Notes: a model not told the origin generated them from the letters alone. DNA of 64,000 nucleotides from Arthrobacter sp. N199823 (GCF_002929705.1 NZ_PJIN01000005.1:124001-188000); one strand, 5' to 3'. Counted from the stretch's first letter, positions 33,841 to 45,524 are shown. Numbers and translations: made by a program.

Positions 33841-33856
33841 AGGTCCACATCACCGG

Positions 33857-35074
33857 CTAGACGATGGCGCTGATGCCCGTGATGGCCCGTCCGGTGATCA
33901 GGGTATTGATTTCGTGTGAGCCTTCATAGGTGTAAATGGCTTCGGCATCGGCAAATACCTTCGCCATGCCGTAATCGCTAACAATGCCGTTGCCACCCAA
34001 GATGGAGCGCCCCAGTGCCACGGTCTCCCGCATCGCCGCCGTGGTGTGTGCTTTGGCCAGCGCAACCTGCGCCATGGACGGGCGCAACTGTCCGCCTGAC
34101 ACGGCGCCACCATCCACCGACGCGTCTTGCAGCCCGGCAATCCGCACCATCATGGCCAGCGATGAGGTGGCGTTCCCCAGCATCGTCACCAGCTGGGACT
34201 GGATCAGCTGGAAAGACGCGATCGGGCGGCCAAACTGCTGGCGCTTAATGGCGTAGGCGCGGGCAATGTCAAAGGCTGCCAGCTGCTGGCCCACAGCCTG
34301 CCAGGCCACCGAGATGCGCGATCCCAGCAGCAGCTTGTTGGTGTCCTCAAAGGAATTCACCGAGGTAATCCGGTCCGCCTCCGGCACCCGCACATCCGTC
34401 AGGGTGATGTCCGCGTTCTGGACCGTCCGCAGAGCAATCTTGTTTTCAATCTTCACCCGGGACACCCCTGGCAGGTTCGCGTCCAGGAAGAAGCCGCGCA
34501 CCTGCCCGGTTTCGGCGTCCTTGGCCCAGAGCAGCATCCGCTGACAGAACGTCCCATTGCCAATCCAGCGCTTGGCGCCGTTGAGTACCCAGTGGGTACC
34601 GCCGTCGTCCATCACCCGCCGGGCGGTGGTGGCCATGCCGCCGGCTACATCGCTGCCGTGGTCCGGCTCGGTCAGGGCGAAGGCGCCGGTGCTCCGCAGC
34701 GCCACGGCATCGGCCAGCATGCGCTCCTGCTGTTCGGCGGAGCCAAAATCGATGAGTGCCTGGACGAAGAGGTCGTGGTGGACCAGGAAGAACGTGGCAA
34801 GGGAGGTGTCCACGCGGGTCATCTCGGCGACCACCAGCCCGGTGAACAAGTGGCTGTAGCTTCGGCGGTCCGGTGCAGCCAGATCCAACGCGGCAATCTT
34901 GGGCAGGATGTGCGCCGGGAACTGCGCATCGTTCCACCATCCGACGGCGTGCGGCACCACCTCGGCAGCCAGGAACTCGCGCAGCTGCGCCAGCTTGGCC
35001 TTTTCTGCAGGGCTGAGCAGCGCCTCGAAATCGTAGAAATCGGCGTCGGGCAGCTCCCCGTGCGACTTGCTCAT
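33857..35074 (-). CDS. Acyl-CoA dehydrogenase (glutaryl-CoA dehydrogenase-like)
   Basis: A 405-residue FAD-dependent acyl-CoA dehydrogenase. FAD-binding segments [14 protein letters not shown] (about residue 140) and WIGNGTF, substrate segment [13 protein letters not shown], and the catalytic Glu in [19 protein letters not shown] at the C terminus all follow the GCDH/ACAD pattern. Length is normal. It overlaps the SDR gene by 4 nt, so the two enzymes are made together: the SDR first, then this enzyme in the operon. A role in beta-oxidation or branched amino-acid-type acyl-CoA breakdown is likely, but the acyl group is unknown. Confidence 0.93.
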   Translation of the reverse strand: MSKSHGELPDADFYDFEALLSPAEKAKLAQLREFLAAEVVPHAVGWWNDAQFPAHILPKIAALDLAAPDRRSYSHLFTGLVVAEMTRVDTSLATFFLVHHDLFVQALIDFGSAEQQERMLADAVALRSTGAFALTEPDHGSDVAGGMATTARRVMDDGGTHWVLNGAKRWIGNGTFCQRMLLWAKDAETGQVRGFFLDANLPGVSRVKIENKIALRTVQNADITLTDVRVPEADRITSVNSFEDTNKLLLGSRISVAWQAVGQQLAAFDIARAYAIKRQQFGRPIASFQLIQSQLVTMLGNATSSLAMMVRIAGLQDASVDGGAVSGGQLRPSMAQVALAKAHTTAAMRETVALGRSILGGNGIVSDYGMAKVFADAEAIYTYEGSHEINTLITGRAITGISAIV

Positions 35075-35850
35075 TTCGGTGACATCCGGATGGCGCCGTC
35101 GAGCCTGATGGTCTCGCCGTTGAGCATGGCGTTGGCGACAATGTGCTCCACGAGTGCCGCGTACTCGGCTGGCTTGCCGAGACGGGAGGGATGCGGCACC
35201 TGTTGACCCAACGAATCCTGCGCGGCCTGCGGCAGACCAGCCAGCATGGGAGTTTCGAAGATGCCGGGGGCAATCGTCACCACGCGGATCAGCGAGCGAG
35301 CCAGTTCCCGCGCGATCGGTAGGGTCATGGCAGCCACGGCCCCCTTCGACGCGGCGTAGGCGGGCTGACCAATCTGCCCGTCAAAGGCCGCAACAGAAGC
35401 AGTATTGACGATGACACCGCGCTCGGGGCCAAATTCGCCCTCCAGCGCGTCGGCAGCGGCCATGGCTTCAGCGCACAGCCGAACCACGTTGAAGGTGCCA
35501 ATCAAGTTGATCTGGACCACGCGGCTGAACTGCTCCAGCGGCAGCACGCCCTCGCGCCCCAACACCTTGCCCGGGGTAGCGACGCCGGCGCAGTTCACCA
35601 CAATCCGCAGCGTCCCCAGACCGGCGGCGGCATCGATGGCGGCACGCACCTGGCCTTCATCGGTGACATCAGCCGGGGCAAACACGGCCCGCTCCCCCAA
35701 CTCCGCGGCGAGCTCGGCACCCTTTGAGGTGGGCAGATCAACCAGCACGACGGCGGCCCCGCCCGCATGCAGGCGCCGCGCCGTTGCGGCACCTAGCCCC
35801 GAGGCGCCGCCGGTAATGAGAGCGACAGTTCCGTTATGTGAAATTTCCAA
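35071..35850 (-). CDS. Short-chain dehydrogenase/reductase (3-hydroxyacyl-CoA dehydrogenase type 2-like)
   Basis: A 259-residue classical SDR. Cofactor motif [15 protein letters not shown] (about residue 14), NCAG at about 85, catalytic Ser in [15 protein letters not shown] and the Y-x3-K motif in [11 protein letters not shown] are all intact. The sequence after the active site ([22 protein letters not shown]) is typical of 3-hydroxyacyl-CoA dehydrogenase type 2 relatives. The Asp after beta-2 (LVDLPTSKG) suggests NAD preference. It overlaps the acyl-CoA dehydrogenase gene, which supports a step in acyl-CoA oxidation. The divergent gap upstream holds a nested inverted repeat. Confidence 0.92.
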   Translation of the reverse strand: MEISHNGTVALITGGASGLGAATARRLHAGGAAVVLVDLPTSKGAELAAELGERAVFAPADVTDEGQVRAAIDAAAGLGTLRIVVNCAGVATPGKVLGREGVLPLEQFSRVVQINLIGTFNVVRLCAEAMAAADALEGEFGPERGVIVNTASVAAFDGQIGQPAYAASKGAVAAMTLPIARELARSLIRVVTIAPGIFETPMLAGLPQAAQDSLGQQVPHPSRLGKPAEYAALVEHIVANAMLNGETIRLDGAIRMSPK

Positions 35851-35942
35851 TGAGGTCCTCCTCGTTGAGGTTCGGCCCAGAGCCGGGCCTGGAAGTTGTT
35901 GCGTTAATGAATACTAACTAAAATTCGCCCTCGACGCGGCAC

Positions 35943-36046
35943 CACTTTACGGCCATTTTTTCTATACGCTCCATCACTTCCGGGCGCCACATCCGGACCC
36001 GCCGCCCGGAAGTGATGCCGCGTTTGAAGAAAAGCGCCGTAAAGTG
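35943..36046. repeat. Nested inverted repeat (two stems) in a divergent gap
   Basis: Outer arms CACTTTACGGC (35943-35953) and GCCGTAAAGTG (36036-36046) pair over 11 bp; inner arms CATCACTTCCGGGCG (35972-35986) and CGCCCGGAAGTGATG (36003-36017) pair over 15 bp, both perfectly. The two inner and outer right arms share the word AAGTGATGC(C/G). The element lies between divergent genes (35850 minus, 36085 plus), so a terminator role is unlikely; it could be a regulator site or a mobile repeat. Confidence 0.8.
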
Positions 36047-36084
36047 ATGCGGCGTCTCGGAAAAGGGGACGTACGCTGGGGGTC

Positions 36085-37170
36085 ATGACAGACGCAGCGT
36101 CCCCCATTGGAGACCGGATACACCCCGGAGACTGGGCCGCGCTCGCCGCCGAGGCTGGCGCAGATGTGAACACGCGCTTCGGCCACCGGCTCATAGGCCT
36201 GCCTGGAACGTGGATCGGCTCTCTCCAAGCGCCCCCGCCCAGTGGCAGTCTGAGCCCCGGTTCCGCCACAGCTGCCCTAGTAAAAAAGCGCCCCACCCCT
36301 TGGTCAGAATGGCATTACTGGTGGCAATCGCACTACCTCGACGCGATTATTGACACGGGCAACCACGCGCTGGCTCAGGAAGATCCGGCGGGTGCCCGGC
36401 GGGAGTTGCGGCTTGGCAAGGCGCTCCTACGCGGCATCTTGATCCGTAATTTCTGCCGCTTCCCCAACCACTATTACGACGACATGGCGTGGCTGGCGCT
36501 GGCAGCCACACGGCTCAACGAACTCTCGCTACGCCTGACCTCCAAGCCGGCTACGCTGGCCAAGTTTGCCGCCCGAACCCTCACCAAGCAGCTCCACAAA
36601 GCCCATGACCCGGTCCTTGGCGGCGGCCTCTACTGGTCCCGGAAACGTGATTACAAAAACACGCCTGTGAACGGCCCGGCCGCGGCGCATTTTGCCCGGA
36701 TCGGGGAGCACCAGATTGCCGGCGCTGTGGCGGACTGGTTACGCAGCGAACTCTTCGATGCGGAAACCGGCCTCTACCAAGACGGCATTCATCCATCCGC
36801 CACTGGACGCGATGTGGAAGCCACTATCTACACCTACAACCAGGGGCCCATTCTTGGCGCCTTGCTCAAACTTGGCCGCCCCCAGGATCTCATCGACGCA
36901 GAAACGCTGATCGATGCCATTAGCCGCCACCTCCACACTCCGGGCCAGGGCCTGCGGCTTGAACCCGGCGGCGACGGCAGCCTGTTCACAGGCATTCTCG
37001 CCCGCTATCTGGCCCTCGCCGCACAGGAGGAACGGCTCCCGGCGCAAACCCGGGCAACGGCGTCGAACCTCATTGTGCAGACAGCTACTACCGTTGCCGA
37101 TCAGCGCCCGGAGATCCTCTCGGCCGCCATCCAACGCTGGACAATCCTGAGCGCTGCCGCAGCAATCTAG
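36085..37170 (+). CDS. GH76 family glycoside hydrolase (alpha-1,6-mannanase-like)
   Basis: A 361-residue (alpha/alpha)6-barrel protein. The adjacent catalytic Asp pair appears in FPNHYYDDMAWLALAATRL (about residue 133), and the Trp/His-rich PTPWSEWHYWWQSHYLDAII and NTPVNGPAAAHFARIG segments are typical of GH76. The C-terminal half has IYTYNQGPILGALLKLG. No signal peptide is seen, so unlike secreted alpha-1,6-mannanases it seems cytoplasmic, which leaves the substrate open. It is a single gene, convergent with the YdeI-like gene; the last codons coincide with a 15-bp direct repeat. Confidence 0.88.
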   Translation: MTDAASPIGDRIHPGDWAALAAEAGADVNTRFGHRLIGLPGTWIGSLQAPPPSGSLSPGSATAALVKKRPTPWSEWHYWWQSHYLDAIIDTGNHALAQEDPAGARRELRLGKALLRGILIRNFCRFPNHYYDDMAWLALAATRLNELSLRLTSKPATLAKFAARTLTKQLHKAHDPVLGGGLYWSRKRDYKNTPVNGPAAAHFARIGEHQIAGAVADWLRSELFDAETGLYQDGIHPSATGRDVEATIYTYNQGPILGALLKLGRPQDLIDAETLIDAISRHLHTPGQGLRLEPGGDGSLFTGILARYLALAAQEERLPAQTRATASNLIVQTATTVADQRPEILSAAIQRWTILSAAAAI

Positions 37171-37203
37171 GCGGACGGCCGTCTAGATCCGCAGCAATCT
37201 AGG
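37157..37203. repeat. 15-bp direct repeat spanning the GH76 stop codon
   Basis: CCGCAGCAATCTAGG occurs at 37157-37171 (last codons and TAG stop of the GH76 gene) and again, identical, at 37189-37203, with period 32 bp. Between them lies a short GGACGGCCGTCTAGATCC palindromic stretch. The gap separates convergent genes. Confidence 0.75.
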
Positions 37204-37215
37204 ACCGGACCGAGA

Positions 37216-37818
37216 TCAGCCCGGCGGCAACTTCGGCTTGCGTTTTTGCGGGTACGGTGTCTCTTGCGCCGCCAGCATGGCCACGAATCCGGCAATTTTT
37301 GCGGCCCGCACGGATGGTGATTTGACCGAGTTGGTGCGGTAAATCAAGGCGTAGCGGTTGACAGAGGTCAGGACCTCAAACATGGACTGGGCCGGCGGGC
37401 TGGCAGCAATTGCGGCGGCCAGATCCTCCGGGACCTCGGCACTGGCTTGCCCAGAGTAGGCGGCCTCCCAGCGGCCGTCGGACTTGGCGGCGTCGGCGGC
37501 CGCAACCCCGGCCGGCTCCATGAGGCCCGCCGCAACCAACCGTTCGTAGTGCCCCACATTGATCTTGGACCATTTGCTGGCCTTGGTCCGGGGGGTGAAA
37601 CGCCGCAGGTGGCTACCGTCGTCGCGCTTGCCGCCCACGCCGTCGATCCACCCAAAACACAGGGCCTCCTGAAGCGCTGCGGCATAGTTCAGCTCCGTGA
37701 CATGTCCACCCTTTTTATGCAGCACCAACCGCACGCCCGGGTTCGTTGTGTGATGTTCGGTCAGCCAGGCACGCCATGCAGCAGCGTCCGAGACCAAGAG
37801 TTCAGGGAGTTCAGCCAT
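37216..37818 (-). CDS. YdeI/OmpD-associated-family protein
   Basis: A 200-residue protein of the YdeI family. Characteristic segments are WRAWLTEHHTTNPGVRLVLHKKG (N terminus), ALQEALCFGWIDGVGGKRDDGS near residue 48, RFTPRTKASKWSKINVGHYERL and the C-terminal KIAGFVAMLAAQETPYPQ. The Trp-Ser-x-x-Asn motif is the best conserved part. The biochemical function is unknown; family members have been linked to resistance to cationic compounds or bacteriocins. It is monocistronic and convergent with the GH76 gene. No membrane segment is visible. Confidence 0.9.
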   Translation of the reverse strand: MAELPELLVSDAAAWRAWLTEHHTTNPGVRLVLHKKGGHVTELNYAAALQEALCFGWIDGVGGKRDDGSHLRRFTPRTKASKWSKINVGHYERLVAAGLMEPAGVAAADAAKSDGRWEAAYSGQASAEVPEDLAAAIAASPPAQSMFEVLTSVNRYALIYRTNSVKSPSVRAAKIAGFVAMLAAQETPYPQKRKPKLPPG

Positions 37819-37864
37819 GCCTCAACATTAGTATTGGTGGCATTGCAGAACCACTAGGAGAACC

Positions 37865-38449
37865 ATGCTGCGTGTGCGCCCCATCATTTTGACCTCGAAT
37901 TTCAAACAGACAGTTGCGCAGTTACGTGAACTGGGCCTGAGCTGCTTAGCGAACGACGGCGGCTGGGCCGAGTTTGATTCCGGCAACGGCAAAGTGGCAG
38001 TCTCCAACGAGGCGCCAGAGGGAGAAGTCATCGATTTGGCTTTTGAGGTGCGCGATGCCGCCATTTTTGTCCGCCGCACGCTCGAGGACGGCACGCACGC
38101 CGAGGAGGCCGAGACCTCCGCCGGGCCAGGCGCCCGCGTCACCGCGCCCGACGGTTTCAGTTTTGAACTAGCCGCCTCCGAGGATCTGAGCCTGCCCGAG
38201 CCCGATGCTGATCCGTCAGCTCCATCAGCCGTAACAGCTCTCTGGCGCACGCCGGATCTCGCTGCAGCCAACAAGGTGCTGGCAGACATCGGCGCCAAGT
38301 TTGTGCAGGAAAATCCAGACGGCGGCGCTTTGTTCCGCGCCAAAAATGGCGGCTTCGTGGCCACGGCGAAAGGTGAGGTAAACGTCGTCGAACTTGAAAT
38401 AGGGCACCACGGCGAGAGCCTCACCTTTGGTGCCGAGAGCGAATCCTGA
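37865..38449 (+). CDS. VOC/glyoxalase-like two-domain protein
   Basis: A 194-residue protein with two beta-alpha-beta-beta-beta halves, as in glyoxalase/bleomycin-resistance (VOC) proteins: residues 1-100 (IILTSNFKQTVAQLRELGL) and 120-190 (TPDLAAANKVLADIGAKF). The metal-binding His/Glu set is not obvious, so it might bind a small molecule without catalysis. AGGAG at 37856 lies 4 nt before ATG. The gap to the next plus-strand gene is 56 nt, so the two may be co-transcribed. It lies divergent from the YdeI-like gene. Confidence 0.78.
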   Translation: MLRVRPIILTSNFKQTVAQLRELGLSCLANDGGWAEFDSGNGKVAVSNEAPEGEVIDLAFEVRDAAIFVRRTLEDGTHAEEAETSAGPGARVTAPDGFSFELAASEDLSLPEPDADPSAPSAVTALWRTPDLAAANKVLADIGAKFVQENPDGGALFRAKNGGFVATAKGEVNVVELEIGHHGESLTFGAESES

Positions 38450-38505
38450 GCGCTTTTTGCGGCCGCGTGCGGCGCGCGAGGCTCGGATGAGGTAGAACTA
38501 AAGTT

Positions 38506-39045
38506 ATGAGCGTGCGAACCCCTGATCCGTATCCCGGCTGGCTGTCCCCCGAGGACCTATACGAGGCCCGAAACCGGCTTCCCATGGTCTATGTTGAAGC
38601 GGTTCCCGTGCGACTGGACCCGCTGGGCTACGTCAACGAGGTGGGGCTGCTGCTGCAGGCCGACGAGAACGGCTCCATGGTCCGCACCCTGGTGTCCGGG
38701 CGCGTGCTGTACCGCGAGACCATCCGTGCCGCGCTAATCCGCCACATTGAGAAGGATCTGGGCCCGCTTGCCTTCCCGCAGCTACCCGTTAGCCCGGTGC
38801 CGTTCACGGTGGCCGAGTTCCTGCCATCCCCCTCGCAAACGGGCTTCACCGACGAACGCCAGCATGCGGTTGCCCTGGTGTACGTCATCCCTGTGACAGG
38901 AGAATGCGAACCCCGTCAGGACGCCTTGGAGCTGACCTGGATGACACCCGAAGAGGTGCTCAGCCCCGGCGTGCAAGAGGAATTTGTGGGCGGCCGCGGG
39001 GCGCTGGTACGTCAGGCGATCTCCTACGCAGGACTGGGTCGCTGA
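38506..39045 (+). CDS. Nudix-like DUF4916 domain protein
   Basis: A 179-residue protein of the DUF4916 group, distantly related to Nudix hydrolases. The conserved N terminus PYPGWLSPEDLYEARNRLPM is followed by a beta-strand pair, SGRVLYRETIRAALIRHIEKDLGPL in the position of the Nudix box, and a C-terminal LTWMTPEEV motif. The classical Nudix REUXEE signature is incomplete, so nucleotide hydrolysis is uncertain. ATG at 38506 was taken. It follows the VOC protein gene by 56 nt. Confidence 0.82.
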   Translation: MSVRTPDPYPGWLSPEDLYEARNRLPMVYVEAVPVRLDPLGYVNEVGLLLQADENGSMVRTLVSGRVLYRETIRAALIRHIEKDLGPLAFPQLPVSPVPFTVAEFLPSPSQTGFTDERQHAVALVYVIPVTGECEPRQDALELTWMTPEEVLSPGVQEEFVGGRGALVRQAISYAGLGR

Positions 39046-39133
39046 CGCTTCCTGCGTTCGCCCTGCAGTTGTGCTGCGTTCGTTACCTGGTGAACGCTAG
39101 CCGGTTCAGAAGATCCGGCGTAGATTACCAATC

Positions 39134-39850
39134 ATGGTGAACACCCAGCTCTCCGTCCTTGTCAACGCCGATGCCGAACAGGTGTGGCTCATGCTTCGCG
39201 ATCCGGCCAGGACTGCCCAGTGGCATGGCTGGGAGATGGAGGGCCTGGATACCGAGATCCAGCAGATCTTCCACTCCAACGTGACCGAAAGCAATGACCA
39301 TCTGCGCCTGGAGCTGGAAATGGGTGATGTTTTCACTCTTGAGCCACGCGCCGATGGCACACTCCTGACCCTGACGCGGGGAGAGGTGACGGGTGAATGG
39401 ACCAAGTACGACGCCGATATCACCTCAGGCTGGTCTATGTTCTTGCAACAACTCAAGTTCGCACTGGAGCGTCATCCCAGAACTGCCCGGCGCACCGTTT
39501 TTGTCGATGGCACCAGTGCCGCCCACACCAATTTGTGGGACGTTCTGGGAATCGACACAGGCTGGCTCCCGGAACCTGGCCAACCTTACGGCCTCACGCT
39601 GAACAACGGAGCTACGCTGGCCGGCAAGGTCTGGTACCGCAATGAAACCCAAGTGGGATTGACGGTGGAAGCCTATGCAGAACACGGCGACGGGCTATTG
39701 ATCCTGTCCCAACAAGCTCCGCTGGAGGGAGTCCGGGAGCACCCGGGCGCCCAGATCATTGCCTCCACCTACGGATTGGGCGCCGTAGCCCTCGACGCCA
39801 TCGGCGACCAGTGGGATGCGTTCATGGAAGAGCACTACCCGGACGAATAA
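39134..39850 (+). CDS. SRPBCC-fold protein, two domains
   Basis: A 238-residue protein whose first part (residues 1-115) is an AHSA1/START-like fold: VNTQLSVLVNADAEQVWLML, ELEMGDVFTLEPRADGTLLT, GWSMFLQQLKFALERHPRTA. The second part (about 120-238) repeats the pattern more weakly (VLGIDTGWLPEPGQ ... QWDAFMEEHYPDE), suggesting a second START-like domain. No enzymatic motif is visible. Its stop is followed by 38 nt and then the convergent MarR gene. Confidence 0.8.
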   Translation: MVNTQLSVLVNADAEQVWLMLRDPARTAQWHGWEMEGLDTEIQQIFHSNVTESNDHLRLELEMGDVFTLEPRADGTLLTLTRGEVTGEWTKYDADITSGWSMFLQQLKFALERHPRTARRTVFVDGTSAAHTNLWDVLGIDTGWLPEPGQPYGLTLNNGATLAGKVWYRNETQVGLTVEAYAEHGDGLLILSQQAPLEGVREHPGAQIIASTYGLGAVALDAIGDQWDAFMEEHYPDE

Positions 39851-39888
39851 CTACCCTGCCAACAAAACCACAAACAAAACTGCCGGAT

Positions 39889-40377
39889 TCACTCCGCCAC
39901 TTCAGGTCCAGCTGCGGGCGCATCGCCTACTCGCGGCCACGGCGTATTCTCGAGCGCCTCAACATCTTGGTTGAACCGGAGCAAAAGGCTCAGGAATTGC
40001 TCCCGCCGCTGGGCCGGCCAGTCGCCCACAACCGAGCGAAGGCCCTCTTCATTGATGGCCCTTGTTTCACCGAGCGCTGCGAGCCCGGCTGCCGTCGGGG
40101 CAAGGCGGCGAGCCACTTCACCCGGGAGGCCGGGTACATAGTGAACATATTCGGAGCGCAGCAGCGCGCCCACCTGCCGATGCACGGTAGACGTGTCCAG
40201 GGTCAGGGCCAGAGAGAGTTCCTTAAGCGTCATCGCCTCCACCAATTCGAGCCGGCTGAGCAGCAAAAAAGCTGAACGCTCAAGCATTCCGGCCGAGCGC
40301 GGGTGCGGGCGGAACTGGTAACGAGATAGCAGCATGAGCTCATTCTGTATCTGCTGTACTGCGTCGCGATCGTCCAC
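39889..40377 (-). CDS. MarR-family transcriptional regulator
   Basis: A 162-residue winged-helix regulator. The DNA-binding part is MTLKELSLALTLDTSTVHRQ followed by the wing region VARRLAPTAAGLAAL; the N- and C-terminal helices form the dimer interface. The start is GTG at 40377 with AAAGGA 11 nt upstream (an ATG at 40385 is out of frame). It is divergent from a DHA2-type drug transporter, and two TTGCA-type palindromes lie in the gap, so it most likely represses both genes until it binds a lipophilic compound. The C-terminal 40 residues are acidic. Confidence 0.9.
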   Translation of the reverse strand: MDDRDAVQQIQNELMLLSRYQFRPHPRSAGMLERSAFLLLSRLELVEAMTLKELSLALTLDTSTVHRQVGALLRSEYVHYVPGLPGEVARRLAPTAAGLAALGETRAINEEGLRSVVGDWPAQRREQFLSLLLRFNQDVEALENTPWPRVGDAPAAGPEVAE

Positions 40378-40427
40378 GTGCTCATTCCTTTGGCTCTAAA
40401 CGGTGTCCGATGAAGTATAGCAATCGT

Positions 40428-40440
40428 TTGCATCTTGCAA
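40428..40440. promoter_or_regulatory. MarR operator candidate 1 (TTGCA-TCT-TGCAA)
   Basis: A 5-3-5 palindrome in the divergent gap between the marR and MFS genes. Its centre (40434) lies 18 bp from that of the second site, so two MarR dimers could bind side by side. Confidence 0.65.
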
Positions 40441-40445
40441 ATTAT

Positions 40446-40458
40446 TTGCATGATGCAA
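40446..40458. promoter_or_regulatory. MarR operator candidate 2 (TTGCAT-G-ATGCAA)
   Basis: A perfect 6-1-6 palindrome, stronger than the neighbouring site and sharing TTGCA...TGCAA. It lies 61-73 nt upstream of the chosen MFS start codon. Confidence 0.7.
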
Positions 40459-40518
40459 GTGTCATGTACGATACATAAGCGCGTTTATGCGCGTCGTATC
40501 CACCTCTTCAGGAGCCTC

Positions 40519-43514
<2,996 letters not shown>

Positions 43515-43525
43515 GCTGCCCCGCT

Positions 43526-43601
43526 CGTCGAGTCAGACGGACACCCGTCGAGTCAGACGTAGCGCACCGTCTGACTCGACGGCGCTCCGTCTGACTCGGC
43601 G
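43526..43601. terminator. Bidirectional terminator made of four copies of a 15-bp word
   Basis: CGTCGAGTCAGACG occurs at 43526-43540 and 43546-43560, and inverted (CGTCTGACTCGACGG / CCGTCTGACTCGGCG) at 43567-43582 and 43587-43601. Copies 2 and 3 can form a hairpin, as can 1 and 4. It lies 11 nt after the tgt stop and 24 nt before the convergent yhhQ stop. Confidence 0.8.
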
Positions 43602-43624
43602 CAGGCGCAGGATCAGCGAACAGA

Positions 43625-44350
43625 TTAGGCCGCAGTGACAGCCTGGTAGGACGGTTCGTTGCGCTTGAGCCAGCGGATCGCCAGCGAGGTAACCGGAATG
43701 AGCGCGTACTGCACGCCAACCTTGTATAAGAAGCCCACCAACACGTAGTTCGCGAACATGCCGAAGCCCACGATCCCGATGACGGGGGCTGCGACGGCGC
43801 AGAAGATCAGGGTGTCCAGGAATTCGCCGGCTCCGCTGGAGCCCATGAGTCGGACCCACAACTTCCGTTCTCCGTGGTGTGCCTTCAGGCGAACCATGAT
43901 CAAGGAGTTAACGGTCTGTCCGGCCAAGAATGCAAGCAGGCTGGCCAGCACAATCTGCGGCACCGGGCCCAGAGCATCCTCAAGCGCGTGTTGCTTGGAG
44001 ATGCCATAGTCGTCGGTGAATCCGGGCAAGAGGATGATCACCCAGTAACTGAGCGAGGCAAAAATGGACAGCGCAAACGTGGTGAGCACGGCCTTGCGGT
44101 TGACCTTGAAGCCGTAAATTTCGCTGATCACATCGCCCAGAATGTAGGCGAACGGGAAGAGGAAAAAGCCTCCGTCGGTGATGATGGGGCCAAACTGGAC
44201 ACCCTTTGAGGCGCCGATGTTGGACAGGATCACAATGACCGCCATGCACGCCAAGAGAATCCCGAAGTAGGGGCTTCCCACGGCGGCAAAGGTGGGGGCG
44301 GCGGTGGTTTTAAGAGGGGTTGCCGAAGCGTTGCTCTGCAGCGGGGACAT
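43625..44350 (-). CDS. Queuosine precursor transporter (YhhQ/COG1738 family)
   Basis: A 241-residue membrane protein with about six spans that imports preQ0/preQ1-type bases. Family landmarks are GPIITDGGFFLFPFAYILGD followed by VISEIYGF, LLAFLAGQTVNSLIMVRLK and the C-terminal GFLYKVGVQYALIP. ATG 44350 was preferred to TTG 44362. It is convergent with tgt, which fits precursor salvage when the cell does not make queuosine itself; no queCDEF genes occur in this window. The upstream 170 nt were examined for a preQ1 riboswitch and none was convincing. Confidence 0.93.
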   Translation of the reverse strand: MSPLQSNASATPLKTTAAPTFAAVGSPYFGILLACMAVIVILSNIGASKGVQFGPIITDGGFFLFPFAYILGDVISEIYGFKVNRKAVLTTFALSIFASLSYWVIILLPGFTDDYGISKQHALEDALGPVPQIVLASLLAFLAGQTVNSLIMVRLKAHHGERKLWVRLMGSSGAGEFLDTLIFCAVAAPVIGIVGFGMFANYVLVGFLYKVGVQYALIPVTSLAIRWLKRNEPSYQAVTAA

Positions 44351-44575
44351 GTTCAGTCTCAAATTCCTGTTGTTTAAGTGGTTCGCTCATGCCGCACCCC
44401 GCGGGGCCGGCCGGCTGTATTATCACTGGGCCCGTCTGCACCCGGGCCATCCCCTATTCTGCCACGCCGGCCCGGCAACCGGAATTTACTTGTACCCAGG
44501 CCAGCAACTCATGCGGCGAAAGCGCTAGGGTGAAATGATCGCCGAATGCCAACGCAAGTGAAGCAGGAGATACAC

Positions 44576-45478
44576 ATGAACTACTGGTGGGTCAGCCATG
44601 GCCGCAACTATGAAGCAGCCATCCACGACGGAATGCTCTGGAACTGCCCAGATCCGAACGGTGATCCGGAGGCAGACCGTGGACGGATCAAGGACATGCG
44701 CAGGGGTGACATTGTCTTCAACTATTTCGGCCCCTACGTCCGGGCGATCAGCGCGGTCCTGGAAAAGTGGCAGGACAGCCCGCGCCCCGAGGGCTTCGAA
44801 AAACAGCTCGATGAACCGGACCAGGGCTGGCTGGTACGCACACACCCGCTGGCGGAAAACTTGCAGCTGCACCGGCAACGCGCTGCGGACATCACGGCCG
44901 TAGGCGAGCCCGGACCGTTCAACGCAGCCGGCAAGCCCCAGCAACGCTACATCTTCGCCCTGACGACGGAAGAGGGGCAGGAGCTTCTGGCCGAAGCCGG
45001 CATCATGGGCCCGCAATCATCCGCCTCCAGTCTGCGTGGGCTGCCCGGCAGCGCCTGGGGCACTGACGAGCCCGACGAGAAGACCCTGACCACTATCCGC
45101 CTCGAGCAGGCCCACCTGCGCAAAAACCTGTTGCGCGGGCGCCAGACCGCCCCCTGCGCCGTTTGCGGGGAACAATTCCCGGCGCGTCTGCTGATTGCCG
45201 GGCACATCAAGCCGCGCCCGGAATGCAGCGAAGAGGAGCGTCTGGACTTCGAGCACAACGCCATGCTGACCTGCGCCTTGGGCTGTGACGCCCTGTACGA
45301 GTGGGGCTACATCGTGGTGGATACCAGGGGCCGGATCACGGCGGGTCAGCCGGCCGAAACGCCGCGCATCGAGGCTGCTGTGGAGGCGCTCGTGGGACGC
45401 AACTGTACAGCCTTTACCGAGAGCACCGCCGAGTCTTTCGCGGAGAACAAGCGGCTCATGCTCGAACCGCAACCCTGA
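44576..45478 (+). CDS. EVE/PUA-like domain - HNH endonuclease fusion, putative modification-dependent nuclease
   Basis: A 300-residue protein. The N-terminal part (residues 1-130) starts with MNYWWVSHGRNYEAAIHDG and contains RGDIVFNYFGPYVRAISAVLE, a pattern like EVE/PUA-superfamily domains that bind modified bases. The C-terminal part (about 190-300) is an HNH nuclease: zinc-type pair CAVCGEQF, the catalytic A-G-H-I-K-P-R, and the N-A-M-L-T-C segment. ATG 44576 was chosen with AGGAG 6 nt upstream. It is a single gene with no recognised partner. The architecture fits a type IV-like restriction enzyme that cuts modified (for example phage) DNA, as inference. A hairpin lies downstream. Confidence 0.75.
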   Translation: MNYWWVSHGRNYEAAIHDGMLWNCPDPNGDPEADRGRIKDMRRGDIVFNYFGPYVRAISAVLEKWQDSPRPEGFEKQLDEPDQGWLVRTHPLAENLQLHRQRAADITAVGEPGPFNAAGKPQQRYIFALTTEEGQELLAEAGIMGPQSSASSLRGLPGSAWGTDEPDEKTLTTIRLEQAHLRKNLLRGRQTAPCAVCGEQFPARLLIAGHIKPRPECSEEERLDFEHNAMLTCALGCDALYEWGYIVVDTRGRITAGQPAETPRIEAAVEALVGRNCTAFTESTAESFAENKRLMLEPQP

Positions 45479-45524
45479 TTGCTGCCTGCTCCCATCTGCC
45501 GGCACGGTACAGCTCTGCAGGCAG

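Noticed and set aside
33633-33856. CRISPR array
   Set aside because: Only two 42-bp copies with a 9-nt spacer and inverted partial copies; no regular repeat-spacer pattern and no cas gene.
44351-44520. Possible preQ1 riboswitch upstream of the queuosine precursor transporter
   Set aside because: The region has GC-rich inverted words but no recognisable preQ1-I, -II or -III core, and the transporter start would be too close for a normal expression platform.
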